Positions 24,180-35,381 of a stretch of 39,448 nt of DNA are shown one piece after another. The position numbers and the translations under genes were made by a program. How positions within the stretch are numbered: the stretch's first letter is position 1; each line of letters opens with the position of its first letter. This DNA is from Actinomycetes bacterium. Its GTDB lineage: Bacteria; Actinomycetota; Acidimicrobiia; Acidimicrobiales; JAJZXF01. The notes beneath the pieces were generated by a model. That model worked only from the letters and a program-made list of their open reading frames with translations, did not search any database and had not been told where the DNA came from. The DNA lies in the NCBI GenBank assembly GCA_021802485.1, contig JAJZXF010000016.1:1-39448 (forward strand), written 5' to 3'.

Positions 24180-25376
24180 GTGGATGAGCACCTCGTCCTG
24201 GAATCGCTTGGCTCGCACTTCGGAATCGACGGCAAGCTGGCAGGTTTCAGGCAAACAAACGGTGGCCATGTGCACGACACCTACATTGCTACATACGAAT
24301 TTTCCGGCTGCCGAAGACGCTATGTGCACCAGCGCATCAGCCCGGTTTTCGCAGATGTGACAGGCCTGATGTCGAATGTGGTCATGATCTCTTCACACCT
24401 CGAAAAGAAGCTTGCGGAACCCAGGCGCAGCACGCCAAGCCAAGGACGGCGCGCACTGCGAGTGATCAAGACGCGCTGGGGCAGGCACCACTGGGAGGAC
24501 CCCGACCAGAGAGCGTGGCGCACGTTCGAGTTCATCCCAGGCGCTCATTCATGCACAGACGTGGACACCCCTTCACAGGCGTACGAAATTGGCGCCGCGT
24601 TTGGAAATTACCTCGCGCTTCTCGACGACCTTGGCACAACGGTCAGCTCCAACACCCACGCAGCAGACTTGACCGCTCGCACAGGCGCTGCCAGCAGCGC
24701 CTGTGCGACCACAACGGCCCTCTTCGAGACCATCCCTCGGTTTCACGATCTGGATCGCTACCTCGCGAACCTGGAGAACAGCGTCACAGAAGATGCTTGC
24801 GCAAGGGTCACATCAGCTGGAGTCGCGACGACCTTAGAGGAGGTGCTTCGCATGCGCTGGATAGCCCGCGAGGTGCGCAAGAAGATCAGCCTCGGCGACC
24901 TTGCCTCACGCCCGGTTCACAACGACTGCAAGTCTGCCAATGTCCTCTGCGACGACATCACCGGTGAATGGGTCTGCGTCATCGACCTCGACACCACAAT
25001 GAACGGGTACGCACTGCACGACTTCGGAGACATAGCGCGGACTGCGGCAACACCCGCAAGGGAGGATGAACGAGATCCTGAACTCTCAAGGCTCGACCTG
25101 ACGCTGTTCAACGCGGCAGCACGAGGCTACTTGGAGGCTTGCGCGCATCTGCTTTCTGAACCCGAGCTTGACAGCTTGCCCCTTGGGGCTATCGCGATGG
25201 CCTACGAGGCCGCAGTGCGCTTCCTTACGGACTTCCTGAACGGCGACACATACTTCAAGGTGGACTACCCGGATCACAATCTGGTGCGATGCAGAGCGCA
25301 GCTCGCGCTTGCGAACTCCATGATCAAGGACGCGGATCGCATGTCAGCAATCGTCGCGAATCTGCAGGCTTGCTGA
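24180..25376 (+). CDS. N-acetylhexosamine 1-kinase-like phosphotransferase (APH fold)
   Basis: A 398-aa kinase of the aminoglycoside-phosphotransferase fold. The catalytic loop SRPVHNDCKSANVLCDDITG and the metal loop VCVIDLDTTMNGYALHDFGDIAR match the HNDxKxxNVL ... VIDLDTxMxGxxxxDFGD pattern of the N-acetylhexosamine 1-kinase (NahK) family, which makes GlcNAc-1-P or GalNAc-1-P. The N-terminal lobe has GFRQTNGGHVHDTYIATY (nucleotide loop). Near the middle, FEFIPGAHSCTDVDTPSQAYEIGAAFGNYLALL resembles the same family. The start is GTG at 24180 with a weak ribosome site. Its 3' end meets the GH20 gene 12 bases away, head-on. Together with that gene and the nucleotidyltransferase it forms a plausible hexosamine-salvage set (inference). 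Confidence 0.78.
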   Translation: MDEHLVLESLGSHFGIDGKLAGFRQTNGGHVHDTYIATYEFSGCRRRYVHQRISPVFADVTGLMSNVVMISSHLEKKLAEPRRSTPSQGRRALRVIKTRWGRHHWEDPDQRAWRTFEFIPGAHSCTDVDTPSQAYEIGAAFGNYLALLDDLGTTVSSNTHAADLTARTGAASSACATTTALFETIPRFHDLDRYLANLENSVTEDACARVTSAGVATTLEEVLRMRWIAREVRKKISLGDLASRPVHNDCKSANVLCDDITGEWVCVIDLDTTMNGYALHDFGDIARTAATPAREDERDPELSRLDLTLFNAAARGYLEACAHLLSEPELDSLPLGAIAMAYEAAVRFLTDFLNGDTYFKVDYPDHNLVRCRAQLALANSMIKDADRMSAIVANLQAC

Positions 25377-25388
25377 GCTCGCGTTTTC

Positions 25389-27188
25389 TCAGAGTTCCCC
25401 TGGTCCAAACCCCAGCGATATGTCTGGCCCCGCCCAACCCGGATCTGTCTCGCCGGTCTCGTAACACTCTCTCAGGTGCTCCAGCCACGCGACGCTTCGC
25501 GCTAGACCACCGCCGCGATTGCGCGCCAGCCACAGCTCCCTGTGGTGCTCGATCAACGGTGCGAGCTCTCGCGCGAAGTTGCCCCGTTGGGGCGCGGGCA
25601 ACGAAGAAAGGGTGCCATCGCCCTCCAAACGGGCTATCCCATCTCGTGCTAGCAACGATACGAGCGCGGTAGCGCTACGGAGCTCGTCAACTGCAAGCAC
25701 CGCGTCTTCGGAACGAGGCTGCGCTGAGTCAAGGCTCGCCACCGCGTGAACAAGGTACTCCTCCACCCTGTTCAGATCTTGGACGCTCAAGCCAGCAGTA
25801 AAGCCAACCCCCAAGGCGAGCTGTGGAAAGTACAGGTGCAATACGAGCGTTGAAAGATTAGGAAACTGGCAGCTCAAAAGGTCATATGTGTCTCCAAGCG
25901 CAACAGCGGCACCCCCCATCTCCATCGACGGGTCGTCGAACACATGCAACGAGAGCGCAGTTGCAAGGTCGATTGAGCGGTTCTGCTCCCAGCACCACGA
26001 CACACCAGCTCCGTACGCGAAGCCCGGATAGCTGATTGGCAGATACTGCAGATGCCCCATGTCCCCCCAATCGGTGATCAAGTAGCCTGTCGCTCCACCT
26101 CCAAGGCCTTCCTTTGCGGCCTTGCTGCAGTTGCGAACCATGTTCCCAGTCCTACCGAGAATGCTCAGCCAGCTAGAGGTACCCGAGCAGACCCATGCCT
26201 CCCTGCCCTCTGCTGAAAGTGCAGCAAGCTTCTCGGCAAACGGATGCCAGTCCTCATAGCCCCACTCGCAGACAACGACTCCCTCTGGAAGCTGCGAGAT
26301 CATGGACGGGTCGGAGGAGATACGATCGCCCCAGACCAGCATCGTCTTGGTATCAAGCTCATCCAAGGCCCGTAGATCGCGCATCCACGACAGGTACTCA
26401 TTCGCTGCCTCAGCGGGCAGCTCCCAGGGCTCGTCGAGACCCACATGGAACCTCCGGCTTTCGAAGCAGCTTCCGAGCTGACCAAGGAGGTCTCGCACCA
26501 GCGCGAGAGAGCCTGGGTTCGAAGGGTCAAGCGTGCTCGCCGGATGGCTCAGGCCGAACCCATCCACACGCCCCGCTGGCGCGATCGCAAGATCGTGGTA
26601 TCTCGGATGCCACAGCCAGCGTTCCATGTGGCCGAGGGTGTTCTGGTTCGGCACCAGCTCGACGAAGCGTGCTCTGCAGAATGCGTCCAGGTGCAACACC
26701 TCCTCTGGAGTGAGAGCGCTTGCAGCAGCCCAGACCTCTTCATGCCCTTCGTAGGCGAAGGTGTGCTCCATGTAAAGCTGAAGTTGGTTGATCTTCCAGG
26801 ATGCAAGAAGGTCCACGAGAGACTCGAGGGTGGAAAGCGCTGGGACCTTGTCCCGAGAGATGTCGATCATCACGCCCCTCACCGGGAAGTCGGGCCAGTC
26901 CTCTATCCTGCAGCTCGGCAATCCATGCGGGTTGAGGCGCCTCAACTGAGCGAGCGTGCAGCCTCCGTAGAACGCGCCGGCCTCATCGGTCGCAGTGATC
27001 ACGATCCGGTCACTCGCGACCTCGAGCACGTACCCCTGGCTCCGGCCCTTGCTACGAGAATCAGGAGATGCGTCTATAAGAACTTGCTCGTCGCGATCTT
27101 CGACGAGCTCATCTCCAGCCTTCACGGACCGGGGTCGGGGAAGAAGCCCATCCAGCCTCTGCTGCGCGCGCCGCGATCCAGAACTCAT
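25389..27188 (-). CDS. Glycoside hydrolase family 20 beta-N-acetylhexosaminidase
   Basis: A 599-aa GH20-type enzyme. A small N-terminal domain (about 15-105) with SDRIVITATDEAGAFYGGCTL precedes the TIM barrel that starts FPVRGVMIDISRDKVPALSTL. The catalytic Asp-Glu pair is in RFHVGLDEPWEL (near residue 270), corresponding to the HxGxDE motif; the Glu is the acid and Asp assists the substrate acetamide. Then come KTMLVWGDR, VVCEWGYE and ITDWGDMGHLQYLP, with Trp residues lining the sugar site. It has no signal peptide, so it would act in the cytosol on imported or recycled oligosaccharides. The ATG overlaps the stop of the GNAT gene (ATGA). It is the last gene of its operon. Confidence 0.85.
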   Translation of the reverse strand: MSSGSRRAQQRLDGLLPRPRSVKAGDELVEDRDEQVLIDASPDSRSKGRSQGYVLEVASDRIVITATDEAGAFYGGCTLAQLRRLNPHGLPSCRIEDWPDFPVRGVMIDISRDKVPALSTLESLVDLLASWKINQLQLYMEHTFAYEGHEEVWAAASALTPEEVLHLDAFCRARFVELVPNQNTLGHMERWLWHPRYHDLAIAPAGRVDGFGLSHPASTLDPSNPGSLALVRDLLGQLGSCFESRRFHVGLDEPWELPAEAANEYLSWMRDLRALDELDTKTMLVWGDRISSDPSMISQLPEGVVVCEWGYEDWHPFAEKLAALSAEGREAWVCSGTSSWLSILGRTGNMVRNCSKAAKEGLGGGATGYLITDWGDMGHLQYLPISYPGFAYGAGVSWCWEQNRSIDLATALSLHVFDDPSMEMGGAAVALGDTYDLLSCQFPNLSTLVLHLYFPQLALGVGFTAGLSVQDLNRVEEYLVHAVASLDSAQPRSEDAVLAVDELRSATALVSLLARDGIARLEGDGTLSSLPAPQRGNFARELAPLIEHHRELWLARNRGGGLARSVAWLEHLRECYETGETDPGWAGPDISLGFGPGEL

Positions 27189-28132
27189 GCGATCCTCTCA
27201 CTATTCCGTGCGATGGCCTCAGCTCCACCGGATCCCGCCAGGGATGGAGCCGTCAAGCGCTTTCGGTACATTATGTAGGTTTCGATTATCGTAGCTCCAA
27301 CGCGCGCATAAGGTGACATGACGCTGACCCACGACACCCGCACCTCATGACGACCGTGCTGGCGAAGATGCGCCAGCGCGGCGTCTAGAACCCGCGCACC
27401 AGCGCCCTTGCCCATGAGGTCCGGACGAACGGCCACGGGGCCAAGCAGGCCGTAACGGTTCACGTCTACCGCGCAAAAGCCGGTGATGCCCTCGTCGTCC
27501 TCACCGAGGAACAGTGTCGATCTGTCCAGGGCCTTCATGACCTCTTTCTTCCAGAAACACCAGTGGGCATCCATGAACGCCACAAGCCGGCTGCGATCGG
27601 CCTCGGTGGCCAACCTCGCCCCATCACTGCGAAGGCCGTCGAGTGGGTCCAGGTCGATCGCCATGTCAAAGTTCACCTCAGCACGCTCGTAGTGATATCG
27701 CTCGAGAAGGCACTGCATCGGTGTCCAGGCGACTGAAACGCCTGGGAAAAGGTAGTACGGGGCATCTGCTCCAATAGTGATCGTGGAAGCACCGGCGAGA
27801 TCCTGCTCAGCTGCCACAAGAAGAGACCTGCCGTGGCCATTGCGTTGATGAGCGGGGTCAACGACGAGCAGCTTCACAAAGCCGCGGCGCTCACCATCGG
27901 GACCCCGGTCCTGAAGAGCCGTAGCTACCACCCCTACTTGCGGATCTCCACGAACACACGCAGGTTCGTCATCAGCAAAGAGGCAACCAAGGAGCTCCTC
28001 TGCTCCGGGAGGTTCGGAGAACGCCCTGTCGCAGAGGTCCGCGATCTCATCAACGCGATCGGCCTCCAGAACCGGATGCGGCGTTCTGCCCAGGGGTGCC
28101 TCGTGCGACACCGCCGTCGCGGTCCCTTCCAC
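27185..28132 (-). CDS. Tandem-domain GNAT acetyltransferase
   Basis: A 315-aa protein with two GNAT domains. The first has GFVKLLVVDPAHQRNGHGRSLL (acetyl-CoA P-loop, near residue 85) and the second GPVAVRPDLMGKGAGARVLDAALAHLRQHG (near 245). The core of domain 2 ends in ETYIMYRKRL. Start: GTG at 28132, or TTG at 28135 one codon earlier; both lie just after the stop of the nucleotidyltransferase gene. Its TGA overlaps the GH20 start as ATGA. The acceptor is unknown; since it is placed between sugar genes it may acetylate hexosamine or glucosamine-type amino groups (inference), though GNATs also act on proteins. Confidence 0.82.
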   Translation of the reverse strand: MEGTATAVSHEAPLGRTPHPVLEADRVDEIADLCDRAFSEPPGAEELLGCLFADDEPACVRGDPQVGVVATALQDRGPDGERRGFVKLLVVDPAHQRNGHGRSLLVAAEQDLAGASTITIGADAPYYLFPGVSVAWTPMQCLLERYHYERAEVNFDMAIDLDPLDGLRSDGARLATEADRSRLVAFMDAHWCFWKKEVMKALDRSTLFLGEDDEGITGFCAVDVNRYGLLGPVAVRPDLMGKGAGARVLDAALAHLRQHGRHEVRVSWVSVMSPYARVGATIIETYIMYRKRLTAPSLAGSGGAEAIARNSERIA

Positions 28133-28138
28133 CAATGC

Positions 28139-29086
28139 CTACGCCAGCACTCTGTGCCCGGCCCAGAGTGGGTCCGGAATCACGCCTTGTGAGACCAGTG
28201 TCTCAACCTCCTCACGCACTGCGGTGAGGTCCGCTCCATGAGTCACGCCGATACAACGCCCCTGCGTCGCCAGCACCCGAACCTGCTCACCCAGCGGATC
28301 CGCGACCATCTCTCCGACCACATCGGGCAGGAGCAACTCCCTGCCGTCTCTCTCGCCTCCGGCCGCGATAAAGCGGTCGAACGCAGCTTGCAGCACGCTA
28401 AAGATCGACGGCAGGAAACCCCACATGTTCACCGATACGAGCTCGTCTCCCGTAAGGGAGGCCTCGGAATCATCCGTGACAGCACAGAAGCTGCCGTCAC
28501 CGGCAACCGTGATGGTGCGCTCGGTAATCGCTACCAGGAATCCCTCCTCGCTCTGTTCGCAAATGGCCCTCTTCACAGGACCCTGGCCGACAATCGTGTT
28601 ACGAAGCCGGAAGCCCACGAGCGCATGGGTACGCACCTCGTCGGGAGCGCGACAGAGGTGCTCATAGAGAAGGCGATACGAGGCGGTTCCGTACAAGTCG
28701 TCTGCGTTGACCACACCGAACGGAGCGTCTAGGAGGGCACGAGTCGACAGCACTGCCGGGGCTGTGCCTAGGGGCGCGCGACCGCCAGCAGACCCCTGGT
28801 CGCCCGGAGCACCATAGGCAAGCGAAGCTCTTGCAGCATCCTGGCGAACCAGCTCCACATCGAGATTGGTTGGCCAGCATCTCTTGACGTGGTAGCCAAG
28901 CGTAGCTTCGATCTCTGGCCGGACGACTAGGACTACCGAGCCAAACCCTGCGTCTATTGCGTCGCGAACAGACAGATCGATGATTGCCTCCCCACGCGCT
29001 CCTATTGGCGCCAACGGCTTCAGGCCGCCGTAGCGACGACCCAGACCCGCAGCCAGGATCACGAGGACAGGTCTTTCAGATTTCAT
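28139..29086 (-). CDS. NTP_transferase-type sugar nucleotidyltransferase
   Basis: A 315-aa sugar-1-phosphate nucleotidyltransferase. It begins MKSERPVLVILAAGLGRRYGGLKPLAPIG, the LAAGxGxRxGxxKxLxPIG signature that binds NTP and metal; FGVVNADDLYG near residue 130 supplies the Asp pair, and LVGFRLRNTIVGQGPVKRAICE and LVSVNMWGFLPSIF shape the sugar pocket. The ATG at 29086 is fixed by GGAGG nine bases upstream; the open frame extends to 29308, but that extra part is an ISKra4 remnant. It would activate GlcNAc-1-P or GalNAc-1-P to a UDP-sugar (inference from the neighbouring kinase). It is the first gene of the operon with GNAT and GH20. Confidence 0.85.
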   Translation of the reverse strand: MKSERPVLVILAAGLGRRYGGLKPLAPIGARGEAIIDLSVRDAIDAGFGSVVLVVRPEIEATLGYHVKRCWPTNLDVELVRQDAARASLAYGAPGDQGSAGGRAPLGTAPAVLSTRALLDAPFGVVNADDLYGTASYRLLYEHLCRAPDEVRTHALVGFRLRNTIVGQGPVKRAICEQSEEGFLVAITERTITVAGDGSFCAVTDDSEASLTGDELVSVNMWGFLPSIFSVLQAAFDRFIAAGGERDGRELLLPDVVGEMVADPLGEQVRVLATQGRCIGVTHGADLTAVREEVETLVSQGVIPDPLWAGHRVLA

Positions 29087-29243
29087 GGGGTAACGCCTCC
29101 TTGTGAAGCTTCTCGAATACTCTAGAGGACAGCACCGTTCAGCAATTGCCAACAACGTTGCACCGTCAAACCCGAGCATGCCAGCTGAGCAAGAAACAGC
29201 TCGTAATCTGCACATCTCGCAATCCCAAGTCCGAAAACGCCAG

Positions 29244-29450
29244 GAACGTGCTTCGACAGCGCAGGATCCGACAAAGTGCCCGGCGTCGCGAAACCTCTTG
29301 TAGGCCATCCAGCCGGCGTTGTAAAGAAAATAGCCGAGTGCTGTGTCGAGGTCCTCGGTCTTGTTGGCGGGGACATCAAGTGCCCTCGCTGCCGCGGGGA
29401 TCGCCGGGATGTCACCGTCGTCGAGCTCATCTTTGCGCTCTGCGAGTCAT
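29244..29450 (-). pseudogene. ISKra4-family transposase fragment
   Basis: The minus strand carries ELDDGDIPAIPAAARALDVP, then KTEDLDTALGYFLYNAGWMAYKRF and HFVGSCAVEA, nearly the same as residues 240-295 of the relic at 1-1040. Both ends are cut. The end of this fragment lies about 160 bases before the start of the nucleotidyltransferase gene, so it may supply part of that operon's upstream region. It has no function as a transposase. Confidence 0.8.
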
Positions 29451-29985
29451 ACCGCTCGCGTCGACTACCTCATAGAGGCGCACCTCGCGCGTCGCGCGCT
29501 GAGCTCGAACCGGGCAAGCCCCGCTGCGAGGCACCTTCTCCCATGACGTAGCTCTCCAGCGCGAAGTGGTCCAGGCTCACCGCCCGCTCGGAGCAGAAGA
29601 AGCGTCGCATCTTGTTGACCTGGGCATCGACAGCGTCACGTGAATCGCCTCGGCGAGGTGAGGCGATTCAGATGCGGCCTTCAGCCCCTCGTCTTTGCTC
29701 GTGCGAGGCGGATGTTCACCCCTGCCAGCCCCACATTGCCCTCGGCTTCTACGCGGCTCTTCGCTGCCCTGAAATACTCCGTCGCCATGCGCAGTGCTTC
29801 CACCTCCGCCGCAGACAGCATCAGGCGCTTGCTCTCGCGTCCCTGCTTGTAGCTGAGCACCGTCGACTCGCGAAGCTCTTCGCCGCTCACTCAGTGACAG
29901 TTCGTCTTCCCGCACTTCCTGCGGTTAACCAGAACCGTCTCCCTCACCATCTTGGGAAGCCCGCGTAGCCTGTGACCAGTCACCA
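29451..29985 (-). pseudogene. DUF6788-like and unidentified transposon remnants
   Basis: Read on the minus strand, near 29970-29890 comes PRWGRETVLVNRRKCGKTNCH, the RKCGKxNCxC signature of DUF6788, with a stop directly after it; the same frame then continues STVLSYKQGRESKRLMLSAAEVEALRMATEYF to a TGA at 29681. Further on (29650-29530) another frame has RRFFCSERAVSLDHFALESYVMGEGA, which looks like the start of an unrelated transposon protein. Nothing is intact. DUF6788 proteins usually accompany ISKra4-type or related transposases, which fits the surroundings. Confidence 0.5.
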
Positions 29986-29989
29986 CGTT

Positions 29990-30473
29990 TCATGGCCTTA
30001 CACCTCGTGTCTGATGTCCAACGGATGTCAACTTCTCCCACGCGAGCACCCGAAAGTGTTGGATTTCCGAGGTGATCAGATCGGGCTGTCGGCTAATACA
30101 GGCCCCTGCACAGGCACATGGACAATGGTGTAGCTGGCGTGACTCCAGTAGAACTGCACCCGTCGCCGCTGTGATCGCGAGCTCCGGCGCTGCCATACCA
30201 TCGCAAGCCGATGCGCTCAGCGTCTCCGCCGCCAGCGTCGCGAGGTGCTCTAGCTCGGAGGCGAACTGTGCTTGGAGGTCACCGACGAGCCCCCTTTTTC
30301 GGGCACTTGTGACACATCCGTAGGCGGGTGTCCGGCTGCGCACAAGCGCGGTTCGCCTTACCGCAGCGACGGTGATTCTCGGTGATCGAGCCCCGCCGGA
30401 AATCGCCGATGGCGCTGAGTCGTCGATAAAGCTCGGCTCCGCGCTCCTCCAAACCGACAAGTGATTCATCCAT
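29990..30473 (-). pseudogene. DUF6788 plus ISKra4 N-terminal remnant
   Basis: From 30473 downwards the frame reads LEERGAELYRRLSAIGDFRR, GSITENHRRCGKANRACAQPDTR, the start of a DUF6788 protein with its Cys cluster, ending at 30279. A second frame (30300-29990) has LQAQFASELEHLATLAAETL and APELAITAATGAVLLESRQL, which recalls the N-terminal helical region of ISKra4-family transposases. The two frames are shifted and the rest of both proteins is missing. It shares this region with other IS debris. Confidence 0.55.
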
Positions 30474-30597
30474 GCATTCTTAGCCTCCTCATCCCTACTG
30501 AAGGCACCTGATGGGACCTACGTTTTCGTCGCAAACCCGCTCGCAACACGCTCGCGGCATCCACTACCCGAGCGAGGTGTGGTGGTACGCTCGACAC

Positions 30598-32055
30598 GTG
30601 AACGACACTGGACGCAACGACCCGTGTCCATGCGGCAGCGGGAGCAAATACAAGCGGTGCTGCCTAAACGCGCGCGACGCGGCCGAGCGGGACCGACTTG
30701 AATGCGAGAAGATGTGGGCTCGTATGCAGCGCTGGGCGTTCGACCGCTTCGAGCAGGAGCTCGGCCCAGCGCTGGTCGAGCACCTGAGGAGTCGAGGGGT
30801 CGGAAGCGCGGCCAATCCAGCGAACGACGACGACATGTCGCTGGCTTTGGGCTGGCTGCTGATCGACCGCCGGCTCGCGTGCGGCGATACGCCCGCGCGC
30901 CTCTATGCTGGGCTGCCTGAGCTGCCCGCACGAGAGCGGTGGCTTGCTGAGCGGGTTGCCGGCAGCTGCCTCGGTGTGCATCGCGTGATCGACGCCGAGC
31001 CCCGCGCCTGGATGGAGCTGGAGGACGTCCTCACCGGAACGCGCTCACGCGTGGACAGCCCGAATGTCTCGGAGATCGCTGTACGCTGGCACGTCCTCAT
31101 CTGCCGGGTGGAGCGCGGTGGCCCGGTGCCTGTGCTGTGGGGCGGGGCCGCCTTCTACGAGCCGAACGACGAGGTCGAGATCCTTGCTGAGCTGCGGCGA
31201 ATCGCGGAAGCCAACCGCCTGGGCACCGACGCGGCCGGACTGGCGGCCGCGCTCGACGCAAGCGCGCGAGACATGACGTGCTTTGTGCCACCCAGCCGCC
31301 TGGCAGAGCGAACCATCCATACTCTCGAGGGCGATCCGGTGACTCTTGGGGAGGCGACCTGGCGGCTGCGCGACCGGGCCGCTGCGTTACGCACGCTATG
31401 CGACATGTCGGAGCTCGCGTTGCGCCCAAGGGACAACGATAGGGACGACTACATCTTCGACTGGCTGACCAGCCGCCGGGATGTTCTCGCGCTCCGGCCG
31501 GTGCTTCCCCCGAACGCGGTGGTCATAGAAGACGGGCTGGTGGCCCTGGACGAGCGAGGCGAGTTCCAGGACAGCGACATCACCTCCTTTGGCACCTTCA
31601 CCGTGCGCGGGAAGGTCCTCGAGTTCTCCTGTCTCTCAGCGCAGCGCCTGGAGCGCGCCGTCGCTCTCGTCGAGCGGAGCCTCGGGCCTCTCGCCACGGA
31701 GCCAGAGCGAGGTCTTCGCTCCATCGAGGAAGCTCGGGAAGAGCCCGACGATGGACCAGCTGGTGAGCGCGCCGAGACGACCTCGCGCGAGCGGCGCGTC
31801 GGATCCGCTGACGCGCCCGACGAGCGCGTCCAATTGCTCTATTATCGGCTCTGGATTGACGACCCCAACCCGCATCTGGGCGGGCTCAGCCCGCGCGAGG
31901 CCGCCGGGCGCCCGGAGCATCGCGAGCAATTGGAGCGGCAACTGCGCATCCTGGAGCATCGCAACGCCCTCAATCGCAACGACCCACACCCTGGACCGGA
32001 GGTCGCCTGGCTGCGCGGTGAACTGGCGCTCGACTGCGAGCCGGTAACGCTATAG
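30598..32055 (+). CDS. SEC-C zinc-motif protein with MbcA/ParS-like C-terminus
   Basis: A 485-aa protein that begins VNDTGRNDPCPCGSGSKYKR followed by CC, the SEC-C motif (CPCGSGxxxKxCC) that binds zinc and in SecA contacts SecB or ribosome. The centre (60-400) is a helical region of unknown type, rich in charged residues. Near the C-terminus, DDPNPHLGGLSPREAAGRPEHREQLERQLRIL resembles the 'NPxLGGxTPREAxxxPExRxxV' end of MbcA/ParS/Xre antitoxin-type proteins. The GTG at 30598 is preferred because the motif starts a few codons later; the frame opens at 30511. No ribosome site is visible. Role unknown; it is surrounded by IS relics. Confidence 0.72.
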   Translation: MNDTGRNDPCPCGSGSKYKRCCLNARDAAERDRLECEKMWARMQRWAFDRFEQELGPALVEHLRSRGVGSAANPANDDDMSLALGWLLIDRRLACGDTPARLYAGLPELPARERWLAERVAGSCLGVHRVIDAEPRAWMELEDVLTGTRSRVDSPNVSEIAVRWHVLICRVERGGPVPVLWGGAAFYEPNDEVEILAELRRIAEANRLGTDAAGLAAALDASARDMTCFVPPSRLAERTIHTLEGDPVTLGEATWRLRDRAAALRTLCDMSELALRPRDNDRDDYIFDWLTSRRDVLALRPVLPPNAVVIEDGLVALDERGEFQDSDITSFGTFTVRGKVLEFSCLSAQRLERAVALVERSLGPLATEPERGLRSIEEAREEPDDGPAGERAETTSRERRVGSADAPDERVQLLYYRLWIDDPNPHLGGLSPREAAGRPEHREQLERQLRILEHRNALNRNDPHPGPEVAWLRGELALDCEPVTL

Positions 32056-32418
32056 CGAGTTCTTTTATCTGCTGATTTGCTCGCGGCTGTCACAAGACCG
32101 GGCAAGCGCCTGTGGGGAGGCAGTGGAGAAATACCGCCGCAGCGACTCGCCGCCTGGACTTTTTCGTCTTGGAGGATGGCGGGTCCACAAGGTCTGCCAC
32201 CAGTTTTGCCAGGAACAACGACTCGGTCATGGCCCTTGGCGTCCTCTACCACTTGGCCTTGCGCTTCATCGAGTGGGTCAGGCTCTGCCAAGTAGACAGG
32301 CCAGCCAGTACTTAGCGGGACTTCCCGGGCTCGCGAGCGACTCCGGGCTCGCTAGCGACACGGTGGCGTTGTCGCAGGGCAGTGGTGGGTTTTCGCCTGT
32401 CGGGTTGTAGTACCTAAC
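32056..32418. other. Non-coding gap between the SEC-C gene and the IS1634 relic
   Basis: About 360 bases without a recognisable gene. The only structure seen is the pair of imperfect 16-bp direct repeats at 32326-32359, listed separately. Confidence 0.5.
32326..32359. repeat. Two 16-bp direct repeats
   Basis: CGGGCTCGCGAGCGAC (32326-32341) and CGGGCTCGCTAGCGAC (32344-32359) differ at one base and are spaced by two bases. The first contains the perfect palindrome GCTCGCGAGC. They lie in the gap upstream of the IS1634-type relic; role unknown. Confidence 0.55.

Positions 32419-35379
<2,961 letters not shown>

Positions 35380-35381
<2 letters not shown>

Noticed and set aside
29087-29308. Nucleotidyltransferase fused to an N-terminal extension
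   Set aside because: The extra residues are an ISKra4 fragment followed by non-family sequence; the ATG at 29086 has a good GGAGG site.
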